Counted from the stretch's first letter, positions 1-8,073 are shown. The stretch is DNA of 46,562 nt from JBCCQH01 sp039024435 (GCA_039024435.1 JBCCQH010000056.1:1-46562); one strand, 5' to 3'. The notes: generated by a model not told the origin, from the sequence alone. Numbers and translations are program-made.

Positions 1-240
1 CGGGCCCAAGGCAAAAAGGCGGCCAAATTGCTGCCCTGGGTACACATTTCGGTCACCAACGTGAAGCGCAACCTCTCGGGGATATTCCACGGTGTGAGCG
101 AAAAGTACTTGCAGAATTACCTGGACGAATTCTGCTACAAGCTGAACCGACGCTACGAAGGGGAAACCCGATTTGCGACCATCCTGGGCAATTCGCTCCG
201 GCATTGGAACAAATATCACGTGTGGCAAAGAAGCGGATAG
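1..240 (+). CDS. IS1595-family (ISXO2-like) transposase, C-terminal fragment
   Basis: The open frame runs in from the left edge without a start and ends with TAG at 238-240, so only about the last 79 residues are present. The block FHGVSEKYLQNYLDEFCYKL followed by NRRY is the typical C-terminal signature of DDE transposases of the IS1595 (ISXO2) group, where it follows the last catalytic residue. A nearly identical copy lies in opposite orientation at the right edge (46332-46562). The terminal inverted repeat of this copy follows directly at 251-261. Family assignment is firm; whether the full-length copy is active cannot be judged. Confidence 0.85.
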   Translation, partial: RAQGKKAAKLLPWVHISVTNVKRNLSGIFHGVSEKYLQNYLDEFCYKLNRRYEGETRFATILGNSLRHWNKYHVWQRSG

Positions 241-261
241 TCATTTTCAATTTAAACAGCC
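1..261 (+). mobile_element. IS1595-like insertion sequence, transposase 3' end and terminal repeat
   Basis: The element ends with TTTAAACAGCC at 251-261, 11 nt after the transposase stop. The same 11-mer, or its reverse complement GGCTGTTTAAA, recurs at 2269 and at both ends of the 64-bp element 27935-27998, which identifies it as the terminal inverted repeat of this IS group. The other end of the element lies outside the window. No target duplication can be tested. Confidence 0.7.
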
Positions 262-455
262 ACTCATCTGCGGGTAGGACGAGTGGGGTGAAAAGGGATC
301 CAATCCCCCGGGAAGATTTCCCCGGCGGGGAAACTGATCAGGGTTACCTTGCCCGTAAAAACCCCACCCTTTCGACAAGAATTTTCACAAAAGTGAGAGA
401 TTGGCCGCAAAATATCATCTAAATTGGCCTATCACCACTCACAACTACAATCAAG
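262..455. other. Intergenic spacer with a short perfect hairpin
   Basis: No gene is visible between the IS end and the hydrolase. A 7-bp perfect inverted repeat TTTCCCC-GGC-GGGGAAA lies at 317-333. It has no T-tract, so it is not a typical terminator. The promoter of the hydrolase should lie in the AT-rich second half, but I see no convincing -33/-7 pair. Confidence 0.4.
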
Positions 456-1373
456 ATGTCAACTGCTACCATTCGTCGGGACGACTTGTCCCTCCTTGAA
501 CACCACAATGTCCGCATCAACGGCATTAATCTGCACTACGTCGCCCAGGGCCAAGGGCCGCTGTTGCTCCTGTTGCACGGCTTTCCTGAATATTGGTACA
601 GTTGGCGGAAACAAATTCCGGTCCTGGCCCAGCATTTTCGGGTCGTAGCCCCCGATTTGCGCGGCTACGGCGGCACCGACAAACCGCAAAAGGTCCAGGA
701 AGTAGCCCTGGCGACCATTCGGCAGGACATCCAAGAATTGATCGGTGCCCTGGGACACGAAAAAGCCCTGCTGGTGGCGCACGATTGGGGGGCAGCGGTC
801 GCCTGGGACATGGCCATCCGCACCCCTCAGTACATCGACCAGCTCGTGATTCTGAATATGCCCCATCCCGCCCGCTTGCAAGAGGAACTCAAGAAAAACT
901 TTCGCCAATTGCGGCGCAGTTGGTACTTCTTCTATTTCCAATTGCCCTTCATCCCGGAGACACTGCTTCGCTGGATGCTGCCGAGAATCGTGCGCCGCAC
1001 CTTCCGCGGCTGGGCCTACCAACCGGACGCCTTCACCGACGCGGACCTGCAGGCCTACCAAGACAATATGCGCCAGCCCGGGGCGATCCGTTCCATGATC
1101 AACTACTACCGGGCGGCGTTCCGCAATCGAAAAGCGCAAATGCAGGGCCTGACCGACCCGGTCACCGTTCCCACCCGCATCCTGTGGGGCGAAAACGACA
1201 AAGCCCTCGGCAAGGAATTGACCTACGGAACCGAACGTTTTTTTGAAGCCCCGGTGGACATTCATTATTTTCCCAATTGCAGCCATTGGGTTGCCAGCGA
1301 GTACCCGGATCGGGTCAACGAGCTGATTCTGGATTTCTTCCGGCCGCAATCGGACCCGGAAAAAAATGAATGA
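456..1373 (+). CDS. Alpha/beta hydrolase, epoxide hydrolase-like
   Basis: A 305-residue protein of the soluble epoxide hydrolase/haloalkane dehalogenase branch of alpha/beta hydrolases. Visible motifs are HGFPE at residues 41-45 (oxyanion-hole loop), DLRGYG near 67-72, the nucleophile elbow AHDWGA with Asp110, the acid in WGENDK (Asp248) and the catalytic His277 in NCSHW. An Asp nucleophile in HDWG and the HGFPE loop favour epoxide hydrolase over esterase. A cap domain lies around residues 135-230. No signal peptide is seen, so it is probably cytosolic. Its stop overlaps the next start by 4 nt (ATGA), so it is coupled to the dehydrogenase downstream. The substrate is unknown. Confidence 0.85.
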   Translation: MSTATIRRDDLSLLEHHNVRINGINLHYVAQGQGPLLLLLHGFPEYWYSWRKQIPVLAQHFRVVAPDLRGYGGTDKPQKVQEVALATIRQDIQELIGALGHEKALLVAHDWGAAVAWDMAIRTPQYIDQLVILNMPHPARLQEELKKNFRQLRRSWYFFYFQLPFIPETLLRWMLPRIVRRTFRGWAYQPDAFTDADLQAYQDNMRQPGAIRSMINYYRAAFRNRKAQMQGLTDPVTVPTRILWGENDKALGKELTYGTERFFEAPVDIHYFPNCSHWVASEYPDRVNELILDFFRPQSDPEKNE

Positions 1374-2173
1374 ACATGTCTGATCTCAACAACAAAGTCG
1401 TGTGGATCACCGGGGCTTCGGCGGGAATCGGTGCCGCCCTCGCTCGGGCCAGTGCCGCTCAGGGGGCCCGATTGGTGCTTTCCGCCCGCCGCACTGCCGA
1501 ACTGGAAAAAGTAGCCGCGGGTATCGGGCTTCCCGCCCAAGATGTCCTGGTTCTGCCGCTGGACCTGCTCGACACAGCGTCCTTTGCGGAAAAGGTAAAA
1601 GCCGTCCGCACCCGATTCGGTCGGGTGGACCTCGTGATTCACAATGCTGGGATCAGCCAGCGTTCGCTCGTGCGGGACACGACCTACGAAGTGGACCGGC
1701 GCATCATGGAAGTCAATTTTCTCGGCACGGCTGCCCTCACCAAGGCAGTTTTGCCCACAATGCTGGAACAAGGCGGCGGCCAATTTGCGGTGGTATCCAG
1801 TTTGGTCGGTAAGTTTGGCACGCCGTTGCGCTCCGCCTATTCGGCCAGCAAGCACGCCTTGCACGGCTATTTTGACTCGCTCCGGGCGGAACTCTGGCGG
1901 GAAAATATCGCGGTGACCATCGTGTGCCCCGGATTCATCCGGACGGAAGTTTCCGTGAATGCCCTCACCGGCGACGGAAGCCCCCAGAACCGAATGGACA
2001 ATGCAACCAGCAATGGCATGGATCCAGATCGCTTTGCCCGGAAAATGCTACGGGCAGTCGCACGCAAACGGCGCGAAGTATACATCGGTGGTTTCGAAGT
2101 GCGGGCCGTATACCTGAAGCGCTTTGTCCCGGGCCTGTTTGCCCAGCGGATCCGAAAGGTAAAAGTAACTTGA
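1370..2173 (+). CDS. Short-chain dehydrogenase/reductase (SDR)
   Basis: A 267-residue classical SDR. The cofactor-binding motif TGASAGIG is at 14-21, NAG at 92-94, a conserved Asn at about 116, the catalytic Ser at about 144 (VVSSL) and YSASK with Tyr157 and Lys161. The PGFIRTE segment after beta-6 is typical. The overall pattern resembles DHRS7-like dehydrogenases acting on lipids or steroids, but the substrate cannot be read from sequence. The start is the ATG overlapping the hydrolase stop (ATGA at 1370-1373); a second ATG lies two codons later. The pairing with an epoxide hydrolase-like enzyme suggests a two-step oxidation of a hydrophobic substrate, which is inference. Confidence 0.88.
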   Translation: MNMSDLNNKVVWITGASAGIGAALARASAAQGARLVLSARRTAELEKVAAGIGLPAQDVLVLPLDLLDTASFAEKVKAVRTRFGRVDLVIHNAGISQRSLVRDTTYEVDRRIMEVNFLGTAALTKAVLPTMLEQGGGQFAVVSSLVGKFGTPLRSAYSASKHALHGYFDSLRAELWRENIAVTIVCPGFIRTEVSVNALTGDGSPQNRMDNATSNGMDPDRFARKMLRAVARKRREVYIGGFEVRAVYLKRFVPGLFAQRIRKVKVT

Positions 2174-2268
2174 ACTCAATTTCCGATTCTCAGTTGCACG
2201 AAATTGGAAACATCTTCCTCGATAAATCCTCGGCTACACCCGGTGTGCCGTGCGGTTACCATCAAATA

Positions 2269-2306
2269 GGCTGTTTAAATTTAATCCTGTGATTTTGCTA
2301 GGGCAT
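2269..2306 (+). repeat. Solo IS1595-type end (relic or remnant)
   Basis: This 38-nt stretch starts with GGCTGTTTAAA and matches the reverse complement of 27961-27998 at about 35 of 38 positions, including the first 21. The latter is one arm of the 64-bp miniature element. No transposase or opposite end is visible nearby, so it is probably the relic of an insertion that was later deleted. Confidence 0.7.
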
Positions 2307-2719
2307 CTTTTTCTGCCCCTCTTCCGCAATTTTCTCGCCCCTAGCTCGAACTATGGACTCCAAAATGAGCTCCGATGGACAAAAAAATCTGCGATCACAA
2401 ATTTCACCAATCAATTATAAACCGCCTCTCATTCTACTTTGTCAGGTTAAAAGAACACCAATCCGTCTTCGCCAACGCGCTAGGGCGCAGTGAGGAGATC
2501 GCGATGGCCAAGTAGCGATCTTGGGCGGGGCCGCATTGAGCCGGAAAAGCAGCCTGGCCAAAGATTACGGCGTATTCCTTGTGATCTCCTCCCATCTCCT
2601 TTGTCGCGCGTCGCGCAGACCCAGGCGAGAAAGATTGGGCAGAAATGCAAGCTTGACAAAGTAGAACCAAGTACGGAAACTGTTTTTGGGGTACGGGATT
2701 TTTGACCAGGGCGGCTGCA

Positions 2720-2792
2720 GACGGGCCTCGACCCGTCCGCACCAGGCTGTTCCGGGAGTTCGCGGGGCTCCGTCCCGCCGTATCGGCGGGAC
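2720..2792. repeat. GC-rich double hairpin in intergenic DNA
   Basis: Two perfect inverted repeats lie close together: GACGGG-CCTCGA-CCCGTC at 2720-2737 and GTCCCGCCG-TAT-CGGCGGGAC at 2772-2792 (9-bp stem, 3-nt loop). Neither is followed by a T-tract. The GC-rich block 2700-2800 differs from the AT-rich DNA around it. It may be a small mobile palindromic repeat or a structured RNA; the function is unknown. Confidence 0.5.
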
Positions 2793-2898
2793 CCAGGTCC
2801 CTCCCATCCTTGCCGCAATAAAAAAATTCAATTTCCAATGCCCACTACTTCGGTATACTGCGCCAGGTGCAGTCCATTGGCAATTGAGCAATCGAGAA

Positions 2899-3798
2899 TC
2901 AGAAATCAGAAATTCTCACACCAATTGGAAACTCATGATCACGAACCGATTGCTGGTTGGGGCGGCGCCAATTGGGGGCGGCTTCGGCCGAGGCGGCGTT
3001 GTTTCGCGGCGGCGGAAGTAAATTGGCGAATTGAATGGCCAGGTCTTCCGCCATCAGTACGCCTGCGCCCTCGGGAAAGCGTGGGGCTTGGCCGGAACAT
3101 GGAGCATTGCTCGGGGACAGCGGTTGCGGAAGGACGGTAGGATAATTCGCCGCCGAGTAGTGCGGACTCCAAATCTTTGAGCGTACGCCTACGTTTTGGG
3201 AGACCTCCCAGTAAAGCGCTTGTCGGCGTTCCGGACTGAGTCGTGGCAATTCCTCCGAAATGTCCAGGCGGAAGCTGTCCGGATGTAGGGTGAGGAAGTG
3301 GGGGCGAAAAGAATGCGGGTATTGGACGAAGAAGCATTTTCCGGCGGGCAAGTACCGCAGTTCCGCCACCAATTGTCCGGTGGAGTGGCCGGGTGCCTGC
3401 AGCCCCCAGGGATTGGCTTCGGCGAAGACCATGGATTGCGGAGTTGCGGGGCGGAGCCGGGGCAGCAGGAGAAGCAGCAATCCGGCTGCGACCGCAAGGG
3501 CCCCCCACCGGCGAAAAGAAGTGCGCCGCGGGCGGGCATTGGCGCGCCGCGCGGCCGCATCGAGCCGGTGGCGAAGCGCTTTGCGTTCGGAAAGGCGGGT
3601 GGCCCGCAGCGCGAGGTGGTGAAAATGGACCAGTTCGCGGCGCTCCGCATCGGTTTCGAGCATTTGCCGGAAAAGCGCCGACTCCGTGGGCGACATTTCC
3701 CCCCGATAATAGCGTTCGGCCGAGACAAAAATATCGGCATTGCGGAGCGATTCGGTGATCTGGGCGATGTTTTCGGAGGTCGACATAAGGCGGGTCAT
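2899..3798 (-). CDS. Single-span membrane protein, probable anti-sigma factor
   Basis: A 299-residue protein with a charged, probably helical N-terminal part (about 1-95), one transmembrane segment around 101-117 (ALAVAAGLLLLLLP) and a C-terminal part of about 180 residues that would lie in the periplasm. The start ATG overlaps the sigma-factor stop by 4 nt (ATGA at 3795-3798), so the two are translationally coupled. Topology and context match an anti-sigma factor that holds the sigma factor through its N-terminal part. I do not see a classical zinc-binding anti-sigma motif or a FecR domain, so the role is inferred mainly from position. Confidence 0.65.
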   Translation of the reverse strand: MTRLMSTSENIAQITESLRNADIFVSAERYYRGEMSPTESALFRQMLETDAERRELVHFHHLALRATRLSERKALRHRLDAAARRANARPRRTSFRRWGALAVAAGLLLLLLPRLRPATPQSMVFAEANPWGLQAPGHSTGQLVAELRYLPAGKCFFVQYPHSFRPHFLTLHPDSFRLDISEELPRLSPERRQALYWEVSQNVGVRSKIWSPHYSAANYPTVLPQPLSPSNAPCSGQAPRFPEGAGVLMAEDLAIQFANLLPPPRNNAASAEAAPNWRRPNQQSVRDHEFPIGVRISDF

Positions 3799-4448
3799 TT
3801 TGTGGTAAGGGGAAATAGATCCAAACGAAAGATGTCGGCGGCGTGCGGATGGCGTTGCAGGTACTCGCGCAGTGAACGCAGGCAGCGGGACCGCTTGACC
3901 TTGATTGAGTTGACCTTCTGGCCGAGGAAGTCGGCGATGGCCTCGTTGGAATGTTGCTCAAAGAAATGCCGCTCCAACAGCAGCTTGCAACCGGGGCAGG
4001 CGACCTCAAAAAGCGCGAGTATTTCCGCGCGGTGGATTTCATCGTGCAGGAGTTCGCGCAGCCATTCTCCCCCCGCCGGATCCGCCGGATCGAAATCCTC
4101 GGCCAGGGGGAAGAGGCCAGCGGATCGGTTTCGCCGCAGGTACCAAGTGTTCTGGGCCGCTTTCCAGATGTAGGCGCGGACCTTGATCGGCCCGGAAAAC
4201 CGCTCTTCACTGAGCGCCGTGTGGAAAGCAATCATGCCCACCTGAAAAGCATCTTTTCCGTCGGATTCGGTACCGCCGCGCTGGCGCACCCACTGCACAA
4301 TTCGGGGACGCAAGTGCTGGTACAAGTCCCGGTGGGCCCGGGCTTCTTTGCGGCCCCCGGCCCGAATCAGCGCAACCAGTTTTGCATCGGTGTAGCGGCC
4401 CTCTCGGGGATGTTGATGATTGATCCTCATAGGCGTGTGATTAGCCAT
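3795..4448 (-). CDS. RNA polymerase sigma factor, sigma-70/ECF-like
   Basis: A protein of about 217 residues. An N-terminal helical region holds the sigma-2-like stretch DAFQVGMIAFHTALSEERF followed by an Arg/Trp-rich segment. The C-terminal sigma-4-like helix-turn-helix has a helix with EAIADFLGQKVNSIKVKRSR and then LRSLREYLQ. The frame stays open far upstream, but that part only mirrors the divergent gene, so I use the ATG at 4448; an ATG at 4430 is the alternative. It overlaps the membrane protein downstream by 4 nt, the usual sigma/anti-sigma arrangement. It is divergent from the gene starting at 4567, with about 120 bp between. Its target genes are unknown. Confidence 0.8.
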   Translation of the reverse strand: MANHTPMRINHQHPREGRYTDAKLVALIRAGGRKEARAHRDLYQHLRPRIVQWVRQRGGTESDGKDAFQVGMIAFHTALSEERFSGPIKVRAYIWKAAQNTWYLRRNRSAGLFPLAEDFDPADPAGGEWLRELLHDEIHRAEILALFEVACPGCKLLLERHFFEQHSNEAIADFLGQKVNSIKVKRSRCLRSLREYLQRHPHAADIFRLDLFPLTTK

Positions 4449-4566
4449 TTCTGGTTCGAAGGCATAGAATAGCATCTCCGGGGGGCAATTCCATGAACAA
4501 TTTCCCGGCGTTTTCTCGGGTTTTTGTAAATTCTCTGCGTAAAAAATGCCGATTGGGCAATCGAAA

Positions 4567-6021
4567 ATGAGTACTCTGGCCAATAGCAAAGCGATTCGGA
4601 TGCTGCGGGACCTTCCCGAGGAGGACCGCCCGGAGTTCCGGGATTTTGCCGCCTCGCCCATATTCAATCGGGATTCGGTGCTGCGGACCCTGGTGGAATT
4701 GCTGCTGGAAGCATTGCCCAGCCTGCCGACCGAGACCGAGCTGCGGCAGGCCCTGTATCCCGAGGAAGCAGCGCTTTCGGCGCGGCGCCTCGACCCACTG
4801 AAGACCAAGCTGGTCCGGCTGATCCGGGACTACGTGGATTTTCGCGCCCGGCGGCGTCCGGGAGACGTTTTGGCCCACGGCATTGCGCGGCTGGAAGAGT
4901 GGAGGGAGCGCGCAGACGAAAAGCAATTGCGGCGGGAGGCTGAGGAAATCGCCGCCGAGCTGGAGGGAACCGGACCGCTCTCGGTGGACCGGCACCACCA
5001 GGATTACCGCCGCTGGACCTTTGCCGCCGAGCACCACTCGGTTTTCGGGGGAGAGACGGGACAGGACCTGGCAAATGCTTACCGGGCTGCCACCAATCAT
5101 GCGACTGCCGTACAACTGCGCCTGCTTTGTGCCATGGTGAACCGCTACCGCATCCTCCGCCCCTCGGAAATTCCCGAATGGGTGCGCGAAGAAGCCGCCC
5201 GTCTGCGTCGGGAATCGCCAGAATCGCCGCCCCTGGTGCAGCTCTACCGCCGCTGCCTGGAATTGCAGCTCAATCCTGCATCGCGGGTAGCGTACGCCCG
5301 CTTTTCCGATTTGTTGCTCGCGGAGTCGTCCCGCCTTTCCCGCAAAGAAGGCCACGACCTCTACCAATACCTGATCAATTACCACATCCGGCGCTTCAAC
5401 CAGGACCAAAAGGAAAGATCGGCGGCGGAAGCAATTACATTCCTCTACCAGCAATTGCTGGACACAGGACTGTTGCTGGAAAACGGGCACCTCTCGCCTT
5501 GGAACTACAAAAACATCGTGACGCTGGTCAGCCGGATTGGGCAGTTGGACTGGCTGGAGGAGTTTATGGCGCAGTACGAGACGCGGTTGTGGCGTGACTA
5601 CGGCGGCAATTCCGCCAACTTTTGCCGCGGATTGTACGCGTTTTACCGGCGTGATTTTCGCGAAGCCATTCGCCGGATGGAAACCGTGCTGACCGATTTT
5701 CGCGATGTGTTTTGGGGCTTGGAGGCACGGGCTTTGCTGTTGCGGGCGCTGTACGAAAGTGACCGCCATGACGAATTGAATACGGCCTATCACAGTGCCC
5801 GCATGTACGTGGGGCGCAAAGGGGGCAAAAACGTCAGCACGGCGCACAAGACCAGCTACGGCAATTTTTATCTCGCGCTCTACCGACTGAGCAAGCTGGT
5901 CACGGTGCCCCGGGAGAAGCGGACCGCCAAGCTGAAAAAACTGGAGGAAGAGATCCGGCAGACGGATCACCTCCCCAACAGTTCGTGGTTGCTGGCCAAG
6001 ATCGCAGAGGCCAACGGTTGA
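4567..6021 (+). CDS. Conserved-looking helical protein of unknown function
   Basis: A protein of 484 residues without a signal peptide or membrane span. It is rich in Leu, Arg and Glu and appears almost wholly alpha-helical, like proteins built of TPR-type helical hairpins; no catalytic motif is recognisable. The beginning LANSKAIRMLRDLPEEDRPE and a segment with SPIFNRD look like an ordered N-terminal domain. I place the start at the ATG at 4567; an in-frame ATG at 4546 would add seven residues. It is divergent from the sigma-factor gene and could share its promoter region. I do not recognise the family with certainty. Confidence 0.75.
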   Translation: MSTLANSKAIRMLRDLPEEDRPEFRDFAASPIFNRDSVLRTLVELLLEALPSLPTETELRQALYPEEAALSARRLDPLKTKLVRLIRDYVDFRARRRPGDVLAHGIARLEEWRERADEKQLRREAEEIAAELEGTGPLSVDRHHQDYRRWTFAAEHHSVFGGETGQDLANAYRAATNHATAVQLRLLCAMVNRYRILRPSEIPEWVREEAARLRRESPESPPLVQLYRRCLELQLNPASRVAYARFSDLLLAESSRLSRKEGHDLYQYLINYHIRRFNQDQKERSAAEAITFLYQQLLDTGLLLENGHLSPWNYKNIVTLVSRIGQLDWLEEFMAQYETRLWRDYGGNSANFCRGLYAFYRRDFREAIRRMETVLTDFRDVFWGLEARALLLRALYESDRHDELNTAYHSARMYVGRKGGKNVSTAHKTSYGNFYLALYRLSKLVTVPREKRTAKLKKLEEEIRQTDHLPNSSWLLAKIAEANG

Positions 6022-6047
6022 TTGCGGATTGGGCATGGACAAATGCT

Positions 6048-6881
6048 TCAGCGTAGAATGGGAATGCACTGGGAGGCGGTGGTTCCGTCGTTCCGGCGGA
6101 TGCGCAGCCAGTACTGACCACGGGGAATCCCCCGCAAGTCGATGCGGATGAGGCCTCCGGTGCGGAACGAATGCGTGTATACTGTTTGGCCGGCCGCATT
6201 GTGGAGCTGAAGGTGGGCACCGGTTTCCAGGTGGACGTTGAGGTGGTCCGAGGCGGGGATGGGTCCAACTGCCGGGGAAGTGGGACCGGGGCGCAGATCG
6301 TCTTCGAGTTGCTGGTCAAACAGTCCGGGGTCAGCGGAACGGGCACCGTTGACGATTTCTTCCAGTACGAGTCCCGCGGAGACCCGCACCAATTCTTCGG
6401 GATCGAGGGGTTCGGAGATGCCTTTGACCAGGATTTCGCCGAGGAGGCCGTGGCCGCTAACGGATGCGCAAGCAGTGCGCCGGAAATGGAGATCGATCTT
6501 GCCGGAATCGGGATGGCAGGTCAAGCGGGCGGAAAATTGGCCGTCACGGGTGGGCCAGGTATTGATCGAGTGGAAATCCGCCGTGGCGGCCGGAGTCAGG
6601 TGCGCATCGAAATCAAATTGGACATCGAGTCCGAGTAGGTTTTGGGCGGGACGGGCCGCCGTTCCGGCGATCAGTTGAATGCGAACCGTTCCGGGTGCAT
6701 CGGACAGGATTCGGATCTCGAGGGGACACTGATCGAGGGTTCGGGTCTGCGTCGGGCAGGCATGGCTCAGGGAAGTGAAACACAGGCTAGTCTGCAATGC
6801 GATGATCAGGGCGCGAAAGCTTCGATAGAGGGCACGGGATGTCGGGCCGGTCACCGGACCGGTTGGGGCGTATGTGTACAT
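6048..6881 (-). CDS. Secreted protein with type IX secretion-like C-terminal tail
   Basis: A 277-residue protein with an N-terminal hydrophobic export signal (FRALIIALQTSLCF near 23-36) followed by a probable cleavage site at SHA. The middle part, about 50-170, is beta-rich with segments such as VRIQLIAG and LLGLDVQFDF and may have a cohesin-like or other beta-sandwich fold. The last 70 residues carry features of a type A C-terminal sorting domain: LQLHNAAGQTVY, then IDLRGIPRGQYWLRI and a short final strand. Such tails direct proteins to the Bacteroidota type IX system for surface display or release. The function of the body is unknown. It stands alone and ends convergently with the gene at 4567. 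Confidence 0.7.
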   Translation of the reverse strand: MYTYAPTGPVTGPTSRALYRSFRALIIALQTSLCFTSLSHACPTQTRTLDQCPLEIRILSDAPGTVRIQLIAGTAARPAQNLLGLDVQFDFDAHLTPAATADFHSINTWPTRDGQFSARLTCHPDSGKIDLHFRRTACASVSGHGLLGEILVKGISEPLDPEELVRVSAGLVLEEIVNGARSADPGLFDQQLEDDLRPGPTSPAVGPIPASDHLNVHLETGAHLQLHNAAGQTVYTHSFRTGGLIRIDLRGIPRGQYWLRIRRNDGTTASQCIPILR

Positions 6882-7027
6882 GATGTTGTTGGTTGAGTTG
6901 GAACCTACTGAATGCGGATTGGCACCGGGGCTACCGGATGCTTGCCGCCTTCATTGGTACATTGCATTGGGGAGGCAAAGCGTTAGCGGGAGTGGAGAAT
7001 TTTTTGCTAAAAACGACCCAAGTAAAG

Positions 7028-7056
7028 CCAAAAGCCCTGGCTAACAGGGCTTTTGG
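7028..7056. terminator. Perfect 11-bp stem, probable transcription terminator
   Basis: CCAAAAGCCCT, a 7-nt loop, then AGGGCTTTTGG form a perfect inverted repeat. Because the stem ends in A and T runs it can act in either direction. It lies between the leftward small gene ending at 7095 and the start of the leftward gene at 6881, so it most likely ends the small transcript. Confidence 0.65.
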
Positions 7057-7094
7057 AAGCAAAAAAATTTTGGGGGAAGAGGATGGTTTTTACT

Positions 7095-7313
7095 TCAAAG
7101 GGTTCGTTCGGTTCTGGTCAGTTTGGAGTCTGCGGTCAAAAATGAATGGGATTGAGGTCCAGAGTTGGTGATTGTCGGAGACGTGTTCGGTCCCGGATAT
7201 GTCACCGGTGCCGGCAAAAAGTGGGAACAACCCCAGACGAACAGGCTACCGACCAAGGCCGCGATTACCGGCAAGAGGAGGAGTGGACGCAGGAAGTGTT
7301 TCCCAGAATTCAT
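7095..7313 (-). CDS. Small putative lipoprotein or secreted peptide
   Basis: A 72-residue frame beginning MNSGKHFLRPLLLLPVIA, with a strong hydrophobic core to about residue 27, then GCSHFLPAP, which could be a weak lipobox with the Cys near 29. The remainder is short and rich in Ser, Thr and Pro. A perfect terminator-like hairpin lies 39 bp after the stop, which supports a real transcript. No family is recognised and it could still be a chance frame. Confidence 0.4.
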   Translation of the reverse strand: MNSGKHFLRPLLLLPVIAALVGSLFVWGCSHFLPAPVTYPGPNTSPTITNSGPQSHSFLTADSKLTRTERTL

Positions 7314-7631
7314 GAGCGAACATTGTATCTGTCCGATAGATGTTGGGGACGACAAAAACGTTGCACGCCGGCAAAAATATTTTTCGCCCTCGGTACAAGC
7401 TGGTTTCGGTTTCGTCGAGCGATTTTGCTGCGGCAGATTTCCCCATCAATTTCCAGCCGTCGCTGAAATTTGTCGGCTCGGCCCCCAACAAATGCACTGT
7501 TGCCTTAGATTTGCTCGAAACCGAAAGCGGGTATTCCCGTAACCATCTTCAGATACCGTGTTTTTATAGTTTTTTCGGGCAAACTATTGCCCTAACTCTT
7601 TGTATCGAAAAGTTAAAACAATCCAAAAACC
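7314..7631. promoter_or_regulatory. Divergent spacer with hairpin GGGCAA-ACTA-TTGCCC
   Basis: About 318 bp between the leftward small gene and the rightward lipoprotein. A perfect 6-bp inverted repeat, GGGCAA-ACTA-TTGCCC, lies at 7577-7592, 40 nt before the lipoprotein ATG. It is followed by CTAACTCTTTG, which loosely resembles the Bacteroidota -7 box. The hairpin could be an operator or a leader structure. No coding frame in the rest is convincing. Confidence 0.4.
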
Positions 7632-8054
7632 ATGAAAAACTTCAAATCCCTTATTGCCATGGCCGTGCTGGCCATCGCAGTTGTAGGTTGTTCCAACCTG
7701 GAGAATGTCTTGCCCCGCAGCGGCGGTGTTTGGGCTGCAACGAGCCAAACCGTCAACACTTATGTCGGCGGTTCCCTGGTGGACACCGAAGTGACCTCGG
7801 CTGACAGCCTGCCGACTTACAATTTCCGGGATGACAACACCGGTGAAACCACCTACCAAGTGGGCGACCCCGAGCCGTTTACCTGGACCACCAATTCGGA
7901 CAATGATCAGGTTATCATCACCGATCAGGCTTTGAATCTTGCCCTCACGTTTGACGTGATCGAAAACAATGGCAAGACCCAAAAGTGGAGCACCATCATC
8001 GGGGATGCAAACTCGGACTACTTCGAGTTCCTCCTGGATCTGGAGCGCCAGTAA
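7632..8054 (+). CDS. Small lipoprotein, lipocalin-like
   Basis: A 140-residue protein with a clear lipoprotein signal: MKNFKSLIAMAVLAIAVVGC, with the lipid-attachment Cys at 20. The mature part is beta-rich, with alternating polar strands such as WAATSQTVNTYV and WSTIIGDANSDYFEFLLDL. It resembles the many small lipocalin-like (DUF5004-type) lipoproteins of Bacteroidota, though the family call is by general pattern only. A strong terminator follows 20 nt after the stop. The role is unknown. It recalls the lipoprotein at 16257-16724 in the Sus locus. Confidence 0.75.
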   Translation: MKNFKSLIAMAVLAIAVVGCSNLENVLPRSGGVWAATSQTVNTYVGGSLVDTEVTSADSLPTYNFRDDNTGETTYQVGDPEPFTWTTNSDNDQVIITDQALNLALTFDVIENNGKTQKWSTIIGDANSDYFEFLLDLERQ

Positions 8055-8073
8055 GTCGTTTTCCTATCTGAAT

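Larger units (their letters stand above)
2174..2898. other. Gene-free region of about 725 bp with IS remnant, repeat words and hairpins
   Basis: No open frame here has the composition or motifs of a gene; the overlapping frames at 2434-2891 look like shadows of a GC-rich structured stretch. It contains an IS-end copy at 2269-2306, GC-rich hairpins at 2720-2792, and AATTTCC/TTGGAAA words at 2176-2215 and 2825-2930 that recur in other spacers of the window. The dehydrogenase upstream and the leftward anti-sigma-like gene downstream both end towards it, so it separates convergent units. Confidence 0.6.

Noticed and set aside
317..333. Hairpin TTTCCCC-GGC-GGGGAAA as terminator of the IS
   Set aside because: The stem is perfect but there is no T-run on either side, so I kept it only as a note in the spacer.
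2434..2891. Overlapping leftward reading frames of 106-134 residues
   Set aside because: They overlap hairpins and repeat words, have no start context, motifs or plausible composition, and are mutually exclusive. Treated as chance frames in GC-rich structured DNA.
3260..4173. Long rightward frames opposite the sigma and anti-sigma genes
   Set aside because: They are mirror frames of clearly coding DNA on the other strand; the sigma-factor motifs and the ATGA overlap decide the strand.
7246..7497. Leftward 83-residue frame before the small lipoprotein gene
   Set aside because: It overlaps the better-supported 72-residue gene in another frame and has no signal or motif.
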